Assembly (NCBI GenBank): GCA_020634755.1
Contig: JACKBC010000071.1
Coordinates: 1-21,127, forward strand
Origin: Caldilineaceae bacterium
GTDB lineage: Bacteria; Chloroflexota; Anaerolineae; Caldilineales; Caldilineaceae
Direction: 5' to 3'
Length of the DNA: 21,127 bases
Position 1 is the first letter of the stretch. Each line of letters begins with the position of its first letter. A program made the translations under genes and the position numbers. Below, one piece after another: positions 14,202 through 21,127 of this stretch. Under the pieces are notes generated by a model. The model worked only from the letters and a program-made list of their open reading frames with translations. It had not been told where the DNA came from and searched no databases.

Positions 14202-15830
14202 CTATTCCGCCTTTGCTTGCTCGCGCAGAATGAACTTCTGCACCTTACCGGTGGATGTTTTGGGCAGCGCGCCAAAGACTATCTGCTTGGGCGCTTTAAA
14301 ATGGGCCATGTTGTCCCGGCAGAACGCGATTAAATCTGCTTCGGTAGTGGTTGCGCCTTCTTTGAGCGTCACAAAAGCGCAGGGAACCTCGCCCCACTTT
14401 TCATCCGGTTTGGCCACCACGGCGGCTTCCATAATGGCCGGGTGGCGATAGAGCACATTCTCCACCTCAATGGTAGAAATGTTCTCACCGCCGGAGATAA
14501 TAATATCTTTAGAACGATCTTTCAGCTCTACATAGCCATCTGGATGCATGACGCCCAAATCGCCGCTGTGAAACCAGCCGCCCTGAAACGCGGTTTGGGT
14601 CGCCTGCGGATTTTTCAAATAGCCCATCATCACGTTGTTGCCGCGGAAGAACACTTCCCCCAGCGTTTGGCCATCGGCCGGTACCGGCTCCAGCGTTTCT
14701 GGGTCGGCCACGGTAAGCTCCTCTAGCATGTGATAACGCACACCTTGGCGGGCGTTAAGGCGGGCCTGTTCGCTAATGGGCAGTTCGTCCCATTCATCGT
14801 GCCATTCGCAAAGCACAGCCGGACCATATGTCTCGGTCAGCCCATAAACGTGGGTGATTTTGAAATCGTTTTCGGCCATGGCTTGCAGCACGGCAGCAGG
14901 CGGCGGCGCGGCGGCCACCATACCTTTGACCGGGTGTTGCTTCTGGGCGCGTACATTTGCGGGTGCATTCACAAGCATGTTGTGCACAATCGGTGCGCCA
15001 CAATAGTGCGTCACCTTTTCTTGCGCAATCAGTTCGTAAATCTTATCCGCCCGCACTTGACGCAGACAAACGCTCGTGCCCACCACCGCGGCCAGCGTCC
15101 ACGGAAAGCACCAGCCATTGCAATGAAACATGGGCAGCGTCCATAAATAAACCGGCTGTTTGCCCATGCCCCAGGCCAAAATATTGCTGACTGCGTTGAG
15201 GTATGCACCGCGGTGATGATAGACCACGCCTTTAGGGTTGCCCGTAGTGCCGGAGGTGTAGTTGAGGCTGATGGCTTGCCATTCATCAGCCGGTAGCTGC
15301 CACGCAAAATCGGGATCGCCTTGCGCCAAAAGCTCTTCGTATTCCAATTCACCCAGCCGATGCCCCCCCTCACTGAGCGGGTCCTCAATATCGATAACCA
15401 GCGGCGGCTCTTCCAACTGAGCCAGCGCTTCTTGAATAACCGGCGCTGCCTCAGTGTCCGTGAGCAGAACTTTCGTTTCGGCATGTTGCAACATAAAAGC
15501 AATGTTGGTTGCGTCCAACCGCGTATTAATTGAGTGCAGCACCGCGCCCGTCATGGGTACGCCAAAGTGCGCCTCATACATCTGCGGCGTGTTAAACCCC
15601 ATAATCGACACCGTATCGCCCAGGCCAATGCCGCGCCGGCTCAAGGCGGAGGCCAGCTGGCGGCAGCGCGCATATGTTTGCGCCCAGGTGTAGCGCTGCT
15701 CGCCATGTACAACCGAGAGCGCCTCTGGGTAGACGTAAGCGGCGCGTTCTAGAAATGTGAGCGGGGAAAGCGGCACGTAATTGGCGGGCGTCTTATCGAG
15801 ACCAAAGCTGTACGGGCTGGCATTTGTCAT
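14202..15830 (-). CDS. Acyl-CoA ligase (AMP-binding, ANL superfamily)
   Basis: The product has 542 residues, the normal family length. The phosphate-binding loop YTSGTTGNPKGV is at 191-202, YGLTET at 329-334, GWFHSGDLG at 418-426, the hinge KDRSKDIIISGGENIS at 437-452, and the catalytic C-terminal lysine in KTSTGKVQKF at 529. It activates a carboxylic acid with ATP to an acyl-AMP and then an acyl-CoA. Overall it resembles the short/medium-chain and methylthiopropionate (DmdB-like) ligases, but the substrate cannot be fixed. I chose the ATG at 15828-15830 because AAAGGAA precedes it and the 39 residues upstream in the open frame look non-coding. It is flanked by terminators on both sides, so it is transcribed alone. 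Confidence 0.92.
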   Translation of the reverse strand: MTNASPYSFGLDKTPANYVPLSPLTFLERAAYVYPEALSVVHGEQRYTWAQTYARCRQLASALSRRGIGLGDTVSIMGFNTPQMYEAHFGVPMTGAVLHSINTRLDATNIAFMLQHAETKVLLTDTEAAPVIQEALAQLEEPPLVIDIEDPLSEGGHRLGELEYEELLAQGDPDFAWQLPADEWQAISLNYTSGTTGNPKGVVYHHRGAYLNAVSNILAWGMGKQPVYLWTLPMFHCNGWCFPWTLAAVVGTSVCLRQVRADKIYELIAQEKVTHYCGAPIVHNMLVNAPANVRAQKQHPVKGMVAAAPPPAAVLQAMAENDFKITHVYGLTETYGPAVLCEWHDEWDELPISEQARLNARQGVRYHMLEELTVADPETLEPVPADGQTLGEVFFRGNNVMMGYLKNPQATQTAFQGGWFHSGDLGVMHPDGYVELKDRSKDIIISGGENISTIEVENVLYRHPAIMEAAVVAKPDEKWGEVPCAFVTLKEGATTTEADLIAFCRDNMAHFKAPKQIVFGALPKTSTGKVQKFILREQAKAE

Positions 15831-15895
15831 AGGGTGATTCCTTTTCGGCTGTAGTAAACATATTTGGCGGAAAACGAGGCTGTTGACTCTATTTA

Positions 15896-15935
15896 AAACA
15901 AAAAACGGGTGAATGCAAATTATTGCACTCACCCG
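15896..15935 (-). terminator. Rho-independent terminator after the sugar ABC operon
   Basis: CGGGTGAATGCAA (15906-15918) pairs with TTGCACTCACCCG (15923-15935) with one mismatch and loop ATTA. On the minus strand it is followed by a T-rich run (A-rich 15894-15905 on the plus strand). It lies 32 bases past the MalG-like stop. Confidence 0.88.
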
Positions 15936-15967
15936 CGTGGGTTGCAAGCAGAACGCTGGCGGAAACG

Positions 15968-16888
15968 CTAGCCTTTTAAACCCGTCAAGGAGATGCCTTC
16001 AATAAAGGTGCGCTGCGTAAAGAAAAAGGCAATTACAATGGGCAGCGTCACCAAGGTGCTAACGGACATTAGATACGGGTAGGCCAGTTTCTGCGAGCCA
16101 ATCTGCGCCATGGTTTGGCGTAGGTTGTTGATGCCCAGCGAAACCGGGTATAGCGCTTCCTGGTTGATGTAGATCAGCGGCTGCAAATATTCATTCCAGG
16201 CATTCATAAATGTAAAGAGCGCCACCACAATCAGGGCCGGTTTGACCAAAGGCAAAATAATGCGCCCGAAGATGCCCAACTCGCTGGCGCCGTCAATGCG
16301 CGCCGCATCCGATAGCTCCTGCGGCAGCGTCATGTAGAATTGGCGCAACATAAAAATAAAGTAGGGGCTGCCAAAGAAGCCTGGAATCACCAGCGGCAGA
16401 TAGGAGTTGATCCAGCCCAGATTTTTGAACGTAATAAAGAGCGGCACCATTGTGACCTGGTAGGGAATCATCATGGTGGCCACACAGGCAAAGAAAAACA
16501 GGTCACGTCCGGGCCAGCGCACGCGCGCAAAACCATAGGCCACAAAGGCGGACGCAATGGTCACGCCAATGGTCAGCGGTATTGCGTAAAGGAAAACGGT
16601 ATTAAAAAGATAACCGTTGAAGTTGTACGTATTCCAGGCATTCCAATAGTTTTCCCAATGCGCGGGGATGGGAATCCACACGGGCGGAATGGTAAACACC
16701 TGGGCATCATTTTTAACCGCGGATGTTACCATCCAAAAGAATGGCAAGATGAATGACACAGATAAAAAAATGAGGACCAGATACTTTACAAATTGAATTC
16801 CCCAGTGAGCAAGCGTGTCTTGTCTGGATATTGCTCGTTCTTGAACAGCATTTCCCAGTTGGGTAGGTGCTGATGTGCGAATTGCCAC
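15968..16888 (-). CDS. Carbohydrate ABC importer permease, MalG-like (binding-protein-dependent)
   Basis: The product has 306 residues and about six transmembrane segments, beginning at 33-56. The EAA loop, which docks the ATPase, reads ELSDAARIDGASELGIFGRI and continues ILPLVKP (191-217). The C-terminal RTFIEGISLTGLKG is typical of MalG-type permeases of the sugar CUT1 group. It pairs with the MalF-like permease upstream. The start is a GTG at 16886-16888 with AAAGGAG 9 bases ahead. No ATPase gene accompanies the set, so a shared MsmK/UgpC-type ATPase elsewhere in the genome is expected. The gap to the upstream permease contains a palindromic mobile element. Confidence 0.93.
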   Translation of the reverse strand: MAIRTSAPTQLGNAVQERAISRQDTLAHWGIQFVKYLVLIFLSVSFILPFFWMVTSAVKNDAQVFTIPPVWIPIPAHWENYWNAWNTYNFNGYLFNTVFLYAIPLTIGVTIASAFVAYGFARVRWPGRDLFFFACVATMMIPYQVTMVPLFITFKNLGWINSYLPLVIPGFFGSPYFIFMLRQFYMTLPQELSDAARIDGASELGIFGRIILPLVKPALIVVALFTFMNAWNEYLQPLIYINQEALYPVSLGINNLRQTMAQIGSQKLAYPYLMSVSTLVTLPIVIAFFFTQRTFIEGISLTGLKG

Positions 16889-16925
16889 AGATACACTCCT
16901 TTATTTCTATCACAAACTCAACACT

Positions 16926-17009
16926 CAGTGCACCACAACGGTGTTGGCGATTCAGGCGTCGGTCTCGATTCGGGAATCCGGCCCGCTGTCTTGCCGTTGC
17001 GATCTACTG
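16926..17009 (+). mobile_element. 84-bp MITE-like element with exact 5-bp target duplication
   Basis: It starts CAGTGCACCACAACGG and ends CCGTTGCGATCTACTG. It is flanked on both sides by exactly ACACT (16921-16925 and 17010-17014). This is the clearest insertion footprint in the window. It sits between the two sugar permease genes of one operon, so the operon's transcript must contain it. Confidence 0.85.
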
Positions 17010-17016
17010 ACACTAC

Positions 17017-17040
17017 TTATTCACCGCCTTATTCACCGCC
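17017..17040. repeat. 12-bp tandem duplication over the MalF-like stop codon
   Basis: TTATTCACCGCC occurs twice in a row (17017-17028 and 17029-17040). On the minus strand this repeats the final Gly-Gly-Glu-stop codons just beyond the gene end, 3 bases from the target duplication of the neighbouring element. Confidence 0.85.
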
Positions 17041-17946
17041 GTAATATACCCAGCGCCTCGATGAGCGGAATAGTAGAATTGTAAAAAGCACAATGACAAT
17101 AAACAGAATCCACGCCAGTGCAGACGCCTTCCCCATGCGGAAAAAGATAAAGGCATTGCGATATAGAAACAGCGAATAGAATTCAGTGGCATTGTTGGGG
17201 CCACCACCAGTCAATAACCAGGGCAGCGTAAAGTTCTGAAAGCCATAGATAAAACCGATAACCAGATTGAATAATATGACCGGCGTACACATGGGAATGG
17301 TAATGTTGCGGAACTTGTGCCAGGCATTGGCGCCATCTACCGTGGCGGCTTCATAAAGCGACCGCGGCACGTCTTGCAGCGTGGCCAAAAAGATGACCAT
17401 GGCGTTGCCTTGGGCCCACATGTGAATCAAAATAAGCGATGGTTTTGCCAAACCCGGATTGGCAATAAAGGGGATGACTGGCAAACCAGCCCCCTGCAAA
17501 AACGCATTAATGGCGCCGTATTGGACGTTGAGCAAATATTGCCAGACCATAGCGGTGACAATGGCCGGTACAATAGCCGGGAAAAAGAAAATGGTGCGAA
17601 AGACCGAGCGGCCCTTTATTTCTGTGTTGAGGAGCGTAGCCATCAAAAAGGCGCCGATGACACCTAACGGAATGCCAAACCCAACAAAGTAAATTGTGTT
17701 ATATGCCACCTGCCAAAAAGTCGGATCGTTGGTAAATATTTCAACGTAGTTCTTTAAACCAACCCAAACAGCCGGCCGCAATAGATCGTAGCGATGGAAA
17801 CTGTAGTAAAGGGAAGAAAAGAGAGGGTAAAAAGTCCAAAAGAAAAACCCAAGCAGCCAAGGGGATATAAAAAACAGACCGGTTCGAAGATCTCGCCACT
17901 GGGCGCTGGTAAAACCGCGTCTTTTTTGGGTAAGTGCAGCCATCAT
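17029..17946 (-). CDS. Carbohydrate ABC importer permease, MalF-like
   Basis: The product has 305 residues and six predicted transmembrane helices, the first at about 24-45 (LFFISPWLLGFFFWTFYPLF). The EAA loop, YEAATVDGANAWHKFRNITI followed by PMCTP, is at 198-222. WLLTGGGPNNATEF (243-256) is a conserved MalF-type segment of the CUT1 family. Two ATG codons are adjacent (17944-17946 and 17941-17943); AAAGG is spaced 4 bases from the first and 7 from the second, so translation may start one residue later. It forms the membrane channel with the MalG-like permease and receives sugar from the binding protein encoded upstream. Confidence 0.93.
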   Translation of the reverse strand: MMAALTQKRRGFTSAQWRDLRTGLFFISPWLLGFFFWTFYPLFSSLYYSFHRYDLLRPAVWVGLKNYVEIFTNDPTFWQVAYNTIYFVGFGIPLGVIGAFLMATLLNTEIKGRSVFRTIFFFPAIVPAIVTAMVWQYLLNVQYGAINAFLQGAGLPVIPFIANPGLAKPSLILIHMWAQGNAMVIFLATLQDVPRSLYEAATVDGANAWHKFRNITIPMCTPVILFNLVIGFIYGFQNFTLPWLLTGGGPNNATEFYSLFLYRNAFIFFRMGKASALAWILFIVIVLFTILLFRSSRRWVYYGGE

Positions 17947-17978
17947 CCATCCTTTTATCGTCGGTCACCACAACGGTT

Positions 17979-18011
17979 CGTCATGCTGGGAAACGATTCC
18001 CCAGCATGACG
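17979..18011. repeat. Perfect 12-bp inverted repeat CGTCATGCTGGG/CCCAGCATGACG
   Basis: The arms at 17979-17990 and 18000-18011 enclose a 9-nt loop. It lies between the binding-protein and MalF-like genes and has no T-run. In an operon it could act as an mRNA-stability or expression-balancing hairpin. It could also be a dispersed palindromic repeat. Confidence 0.65.
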
Positions 18012-18068
18012 ATATCCAACACCACAACACGACTTACGCAATTCTCGTGGATTGCCAAGCGAGAGCCA

Positions 18069-18102
18069 AGCGCCTGGTCAGACAATTTTTATACCAGGCG
18101 CT
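18069..18102 (-). promoter_or_regulatory. Intercistronic hairpin after the binding-protein gene
   Basis: AGCGCCTGGT (18069-18078) pairs perfectly with ACCAGGCGCT (18093-18102) around a 14-nt loop, 50 bases past the binding-protein stop on the minus strand. Such hairpins often give partial termination or 3-prime protection, so that binding protein is made in excess over permeases. Here that is inferred. Confidence 0.5.
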
Positions 18103-18152
18103 CTGGTTCTGCAAGAGGCTTGCGTCAGTCCTATGCAATTGATTGCGTAGAG

Positions 18153-19532
18153 CTAGATGCCCAGCGCTTCCCACTCGGACTCCAGTCGACTTTGGAATTC
18201 CGTGGCAGCTGCTTCCGCCGTCATTTCGTCGCGATAGACGCTTTCGCGCAGTTCGTTCCACTGCGTGCGCGAGAAGTCAGTCATTGGGCAGCGCGCCGGC
18301 GAGGACCATTCGTCCGCCGTATCCTGTGAATCAAAATAGAATTTCAAGCCTGGATAGATATTTTCATCAACGGTGGACAAGTAGCCCAACAAGCCCGGCA
18401 AGAAACCAGAATTGCTAAAGATGATATCACAAGCCTCATTCGAGTTTAGGAATTCTGAAACCTGGAACATCTTTTCGGTATTGGGCGCATCCTTAAAGAA
18501 GATTACATAATGGCCGCCATACCCCTGCACTTTGACCCCTTTGCGGTCGGTCGGAACCGGAGCCCACGTAATGCGCGTGTTTTCGCCAACTTCAGGCTGC
18601 GAAATGTAGGTGCCGCCCGGGCGCCAGTAGCCATCGATCATCATGGCCTGCACGCGGTTGTTGTATGAACCGCCCCACATGCCATTGCCTTCAACTTGAC
18701 GCATACCGGCCATATTATCAGGGCCGACAATCTTGTAAAATTCGCCCATTGTGTTAAACGCTTGGACCATCATTTCATTATCGACGTTAAAGGTGCCGGC
18801 ATCAGAGTCAAACCAGGAGAAGTTCCAGGAAACCGCTGGATAGAAGCCATCTTGAATGGCCAGCTGACCACCCATGGCGTCAAAGGGATCCATACCGACC
18901 TGGATCAAATTCCCGGCATCGTCGAATTTGGTAATGGCTTCGTGCCATGCCAGACATTCGTCCCATGTCTCTGGCGGAGTATCTGGGTCCAGACCGGCTT
19001 CGTCGACCATTTCGGCATTGTACACAAGGCCATAGCGCAGATAGCCTTCGTTGGCCGGCACGCCATACATGACGCCCTCGCGATCGAATGCGTCTTTCCA
19101 AGTTCCTTCCAAATACGCCTCTTGCTTCACAGTGTCGCTGGAGTCAACCCAATCCCCAACCGGGACGAGGACGCCGCGCGCCATGTAGTCTAAATACTGC
19201 GTATTGGAGGCGCCTTCGGGCGGCGTACCGGCCGCAACGGCGGTCAGTAGAGGTTCGCCCCCAGAGCTGCCCTTTGTCTCCAGCGTAACGTCGCCCAGAA
19301 TGCCTTTCAGCGTCTCTGTCTCTTTGAGCGTGTCCCAAGCGACGCCGGCATAGTTGCCGCCCCAGCCAAACCAATATTGGATGGTACCACCTTCCGCGGC
19401 TGGAGCGGAACCACCGCCAGCGGCTGGAGCGGAACTGGGTGTACAAGCGGCGATGAGGCCGCCGGCGAGCATCATGGACGTCGTGCGCAAGAAATCGCGC
19501 CGGCTCATGCCATTATTTAGTAAATTTGCCAT
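18153..19532 (-). CDS. Sugar ABC transporter substrate-binding lipoprotein (family 1), Tat-type signal
   Basis: The product has 459 residues. The N-terminus MSRRDFLRTTSMMLAGGLIA (9-28) joins a twin-arginine motif to a lipobox ending in Cys30 (LIAAC), predicting export and lipid anchoring on the outer face of the membrane. A low-complexity Ala/Gly/Ser linker (31-49) follows. The mature part begins TIQYWFGWGG and contains a typical SBP_bac_1-like core, with VPVGDWVDSS, DREGVMYGVPANEGYLRYGL and PPETWDECLAWHEAI. It captures a carbohydrate for the two permeases downstream; the sugar is unknown. I chose the ATG at 19530-19532 because AGGAG lies 8 bases upstream and the signal begins there. The linker DNA has a 24-bp duplication (19396-19435). 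Confidence 0.92.
   Translation of the reverse strand: MANLLNNGMSRRDFLRTTSMMLAGGLIAACTPSSAPAAGGGSAPAAEGGTIQYWFGWGGNYAGVAWDTLKETETLKGILGDVTLETKGSSGGEPLLTAVAAGTPPEGASNTQYLDYMARGVLVPVGDWVDSSDTVKQEAYLEGTWKDAFDREGVMYGVPANEGYLRYGLVYNAEMVDEAGLDPDTPPETWDECLAWHEAITKFDDAGNLIQVGMDPFDAMGGQLAIQDGFYPAVSWNFSWFDSDAGTFNVDNEMMVQAFNTMGEFYKIVGPDNMAGMRQVEGNGMWGGSYNNRVQAMMIDGYWRPGGTYISQPEVGENTRITWAPVPTDRKGVKVQGYGGHYVIFFKDAPNTEKMFQVSEFLNSNEACDIIFSNSGFLPGLLGYLSTVDENIYPGLKFYFDSQDTADEWSSPARCPMTDFSRTQWNELRESVYRDEMTAEAAATEFQSRLESEWEALGI
19396..19435. repeat. 24-bp-period direct repeat in the lipoprotein linker
   Basis: GCGGCTGGAGCGGAAC occurs at 19396-19411 and 19420-19435. It codes for the repeated Ala-Pro-Ala-Ala linker next to the lipid-anchored cysteine, where length variation is tolerated. 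Confidence 0.8.
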
Positions 19533-19732
19533 TAGGTTGTCTCCTAGTCGATAAAAGTAGATTGGCTCATCCAGAATGGTGCAAATAGTCCGGTCGGGAA
19601 GCATCTTGCCCTTTTAAAAGATGAGCAAAAGAGAAAATGGAGTACGCTAATTCATATAAACAACCTTACTGCTGCGCCTCCATAGAAAGCACATAGCCGT
19701 TGCCGGTTATGGTGTTCTTCGGATTTCCACAT

Positions 19733-19812
19733 AGCGGCTTATGCACCGCTTGTGACTGGCGGGAGGGGACAGCTTCTTTGATAAAGCCGCTTTTCCTCAA
19801 GGTGTGCATAAG
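19733..19812. repeat. Overlapping inverted repeats upstream of the sugar operon
   Basis: AGCGGCTT (19733-19740) can pair with AAGCCGCT (19784-19791), or CTTATGCAC (19738-19746) can pair with GTGCATAAG (19804-19812). The left arms overlap, so the two stems exclude each other. The rest of 19533-20058 holds no convincing gene; AT-rich DNA at 19815-19870 could contain a minus-strand promoter, but I see no clear boxes. Confidence 0.4.
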
Positions 19813-20054
19813 TGCTATACAATACATATCAAAAATAAAAGGGAAGAAATATATTATATATGCTGTGTATAATGATGTCAAACCTTTCGTCAAAAAATGG
19901 GACACCCCAGAGTGCGAACTCGAGGAGAGTCAGCACAAAGCAATCAGATTTAGGCGCAAAGCGATGGGGTGCGCATGCTCTTGCGCCGCCGAAAAGCTTG
20001 CCCATCCACAGGCTCTCCCCAATACTTTTGAAGGTACGCCATAGACCCTATGAT

Positions 20055-20084
20055 CAAACAAGAGCGCATCTTTCTGCGCTCTTG
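20055..20084 (-). terminator. Hairpin terminator after the threonine synthase gene
   Basis: CAAGAGCGCA (20059-20068) pairs perfectly with TGCGCTCTTG (20075-20084) around TCTTTC. On the minus strand the stem is followed by TTTGATC, a short U-tract. It lies 26 bases past the thrC stop. Confidence 0.75.
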
Positions 20085-20109
20085 CGACTGAATCTATATT
20101 CGGTATATT

Positions 20110-21127
20110 TTACGCCCAGAGATGAGCATATTTTAAGCCCGTACCGGTATTAAAGAGAACGACCTGTTCATCGGGCTGAATCCAACCGCTTTCTAGCAAG
20201 CGAATCTGTGCGGCCAGGCAGGCGCCCCCTTCCGGCGCAGGGAAAATGCCCGTATATTTGCCGACGGCGCCGGTGCATTCCAATAGCTCTTCATCCGTTA
20301 CGGCCACGGCAGTACCACCACTTTTGCGCAATGCCTCCAGCATGAGGAAGTCGCCCACGGCTACGGGCACGCGCAACCCATCGGCCACGGTTTTGGCGCC
20401 CTGCCACAACTCCGCATGTTGCGCCCCTTCATCAAAGGCGCGCACAATGGGGGCACACCCCGTGCTCTGCACCGTGACCATGCGGGGCCGCGCAGAACCG
20501 ATGAGTCCCATCTGCTCCATTTCGTCAAAGGCCTTCCACATGCCCACCAGCCCCGTCCCCCCACCGGTGGGGTAGATGATCACATCGGGCAACGTCCAGT
20601 TGAGCTGTTCGGCCAGCTCATAGCCCATGGTCTTTTTGCCCTCCAGGCGGTATGGCTCTTTGAGCGTGCTCACGTCAAACCAGCCGTATTTTTTGACGCC
20701 CTCTGCCGCCTTGGCGCCGCAGTCATTAATGAGTCCGTCTACCAACGTCACATTGGCGCCTAATTCTTTGCACTCGACCTGGAAGGTAGCGGGCACGTCT
20801 TTGGGCATAAATACATGCGCGACCAGTCCGGCGGCGGCGGCATATGCACTCATGGCCCCAGCGGCGTTGCCCGCGCTGGGGATCGATATTTCCGTAGCGC
20901 CCAGCTCATAGGCGCGGCTCACGGCCAGCGCCAGCCCGCGCGCTTTAAAGCTGCCGGTGGGATTGAGCGATTCATCCTTGATCCAAGTGTTGTCACAACC
21001 AATGGCCGCACCCAATCGGGGAGCCTGTGCCAGCGGCGTCCACCCTTCCCCCAGGCTGAGCATCTTTGCGCGATCCTGAACGGGCAGCACTTCTTCGTAT
21101 CGCCAAAGCGTGGGCGAGCGCTGGCGC
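20110..21127 (-). CDS. thrC: Threonine synthase, PLP-dependent (5-prime end beyond window)
   Basis: The frame stays open to the right edge, with residues SPTLWRYEEVLPV reading straight through a GTG at 21088-21090, so the start is outside the window and about 338 residues are visible. SLGEGWTPL and NPTGSFKARG are typical of threonine synthase. The PLP-binding lysine codon is at 20944-20946. YPTGGGTGLVGMWKAF carries the glycine-rich phosphate-binding loop, and LFNTGTGLKY ends the fold. It converts O-phosphohomoserine to threonine in the cytoplasm. The missing N-terminus probably holds the zinc-ribbon-like start common in this subgroup. A related threonine deaminase was considered, but GEGWTPL and the C-terminal TGTGLK favour thrC. 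Confidence 0.92.
   Translation of the reverse strand, partial: RQRSPTLWRYEEVLPVQDRAKMLSLGEGWTPLAQAPRLGAAIGCDNTWIKDESLNPTGSFKARGLALAVSRAYELGATEISIPSAGNAAGAMSAYAAAAGLVAHVFMPKDVPATFQVECKELGANVTLVDGLINDCGAKAAEGVKKYGWFDVSTLKEPYRLEGKKTMGYELAEQLNWTLPDVIIYPTGGGTGLVGMWKAFDEMEQMGLIGSARPRMVTVQSTGCAPIVRAFDEGAQHAELWQGAKTVADGLRVPVAVGDFLMLEALRKSGGTAVAVTDEELLECTGAVGKYTGIFPAPEGGACLAAQIRLLESGWIQPDEQVVLFNTGTGLKYAHLWA

Noticed and set aside
14024..14275. Minus-strand open frame ending in the same residues as the HhH protein
   Set aside because: The shared ending is produced by the 17-bp inverted repeat. The rest overlaps the acyl-CoA ligase gene in another frame.
15831..15947. N-terminal 39-residue extension of the acyl-CoA ligase
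   Set aside because: An internal ATG with AAAGGAA matches the normal family start, and the extension overlaps the terminator of the upstream operon.
17965..18050. Ninth copy of the 84-bp element (CACCACAACGG near 17966)
   Set aside because: Only the first 15 or so bases resemble the family. The rest is a different 12-bp hairpin, and no matching right end or flanking duplication is visible.
19666..19905. 79-residue minus-strand open frame upstream of the sugar operon
   Set aside because: One hydrophobic stretch comes from AT-rich DNA. There is no ribosome-binding site or family resemblance, and it overlaps the inverted-repeat region.

Overview
The window is bacterial chromosomal DNA with no rRNA, tRNA, phage or transposase gene. 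The combination of a DUF2089 regulator, SHOCT-like/YvlB-type helical modules, a DUF4097-like repeat protein, a twin-arginine lipoprotein sugar-binding protein and moderately high GC suggests a Chloroflexota bacterium (Anaerolineae/Caldilinea-like). That placement is an inference from gene content, not a proven assignment.

Layout, left to right. (1) 58-1488 (-): a membrane protein with a low-complexity linker and a C-terminal beta-type domain, then a roughly 830-bp gene-free stretch. (2) 2324-4968 (+): a Gfo/Idh/MocA dehydrogenase and a family I CoA-transferase. (3) 4969-5855: a repeat-rich gene-free stretch holding a three-copy tandem array and a multi-helix structured element. (4) 5856-6425 (+): a DUF4870-like membrane protein with its own strong terminator. 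(5) 6589-11244 (+): a well-formed promoter and long leader, then a DUF2089 regulator, a DUF4097-like/SHOCT-like protein, an ABC exporter ATPase and permease, and a small SHOCT-like protein. Overlapping ATGA junctions link the first two and the two ABC genes. (6) 11509-13993 (+): a thioredoxin-reductase-like flavoprotein lacking the CxxC, a two-CBS protein, and an orphan PolX-type helix-hairpin-helix protein. (7) Minus strand from the right edge: thrC (cut by the edge, 20110-21127), a sugar ABC importer (lipoprotein, MalF-like and MalG-like permeases, no ATPase), and an acyl-CoA ligase, each unit ended by a recognisable hairpin.

The most notable signal is non-coding. At least eight copies of an 83-84-bp element lie in the intergenic regions. 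Its ends are inverted (CAGT..CGCAACGG against CGTTGCG..ACTG). Most copies are flanked by 5-bp direct repeats: exact ACACT/ACACT and ATTAT/ATTAT, and one-mismatch pairs at three other sites. This is the expected picture for a non-autonomous mobile element (MITE). Three copies sit head to tail with an exact period of 89 bp, which is element plus 5-bp duplication. Other copies lie in the leader of the dehydrogenase gene, between the two sugar permeases, and directly against the CBS stop codon. Several further inverted repeats of different sequence occupy the remaining gaps, so the intergenic space is unusually rich in palindromic elements.

Functionally, the central cluster reads as a possible envelope-stress or toxic-compound export module: a DNA-binding regulator and cytoplasmic scaffold proteins sharing one helical motif, placed with an ABC-2 exporter. 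The right half is ordinary carbon metabolism: sugar import, acyl activation and threonine synthesis.
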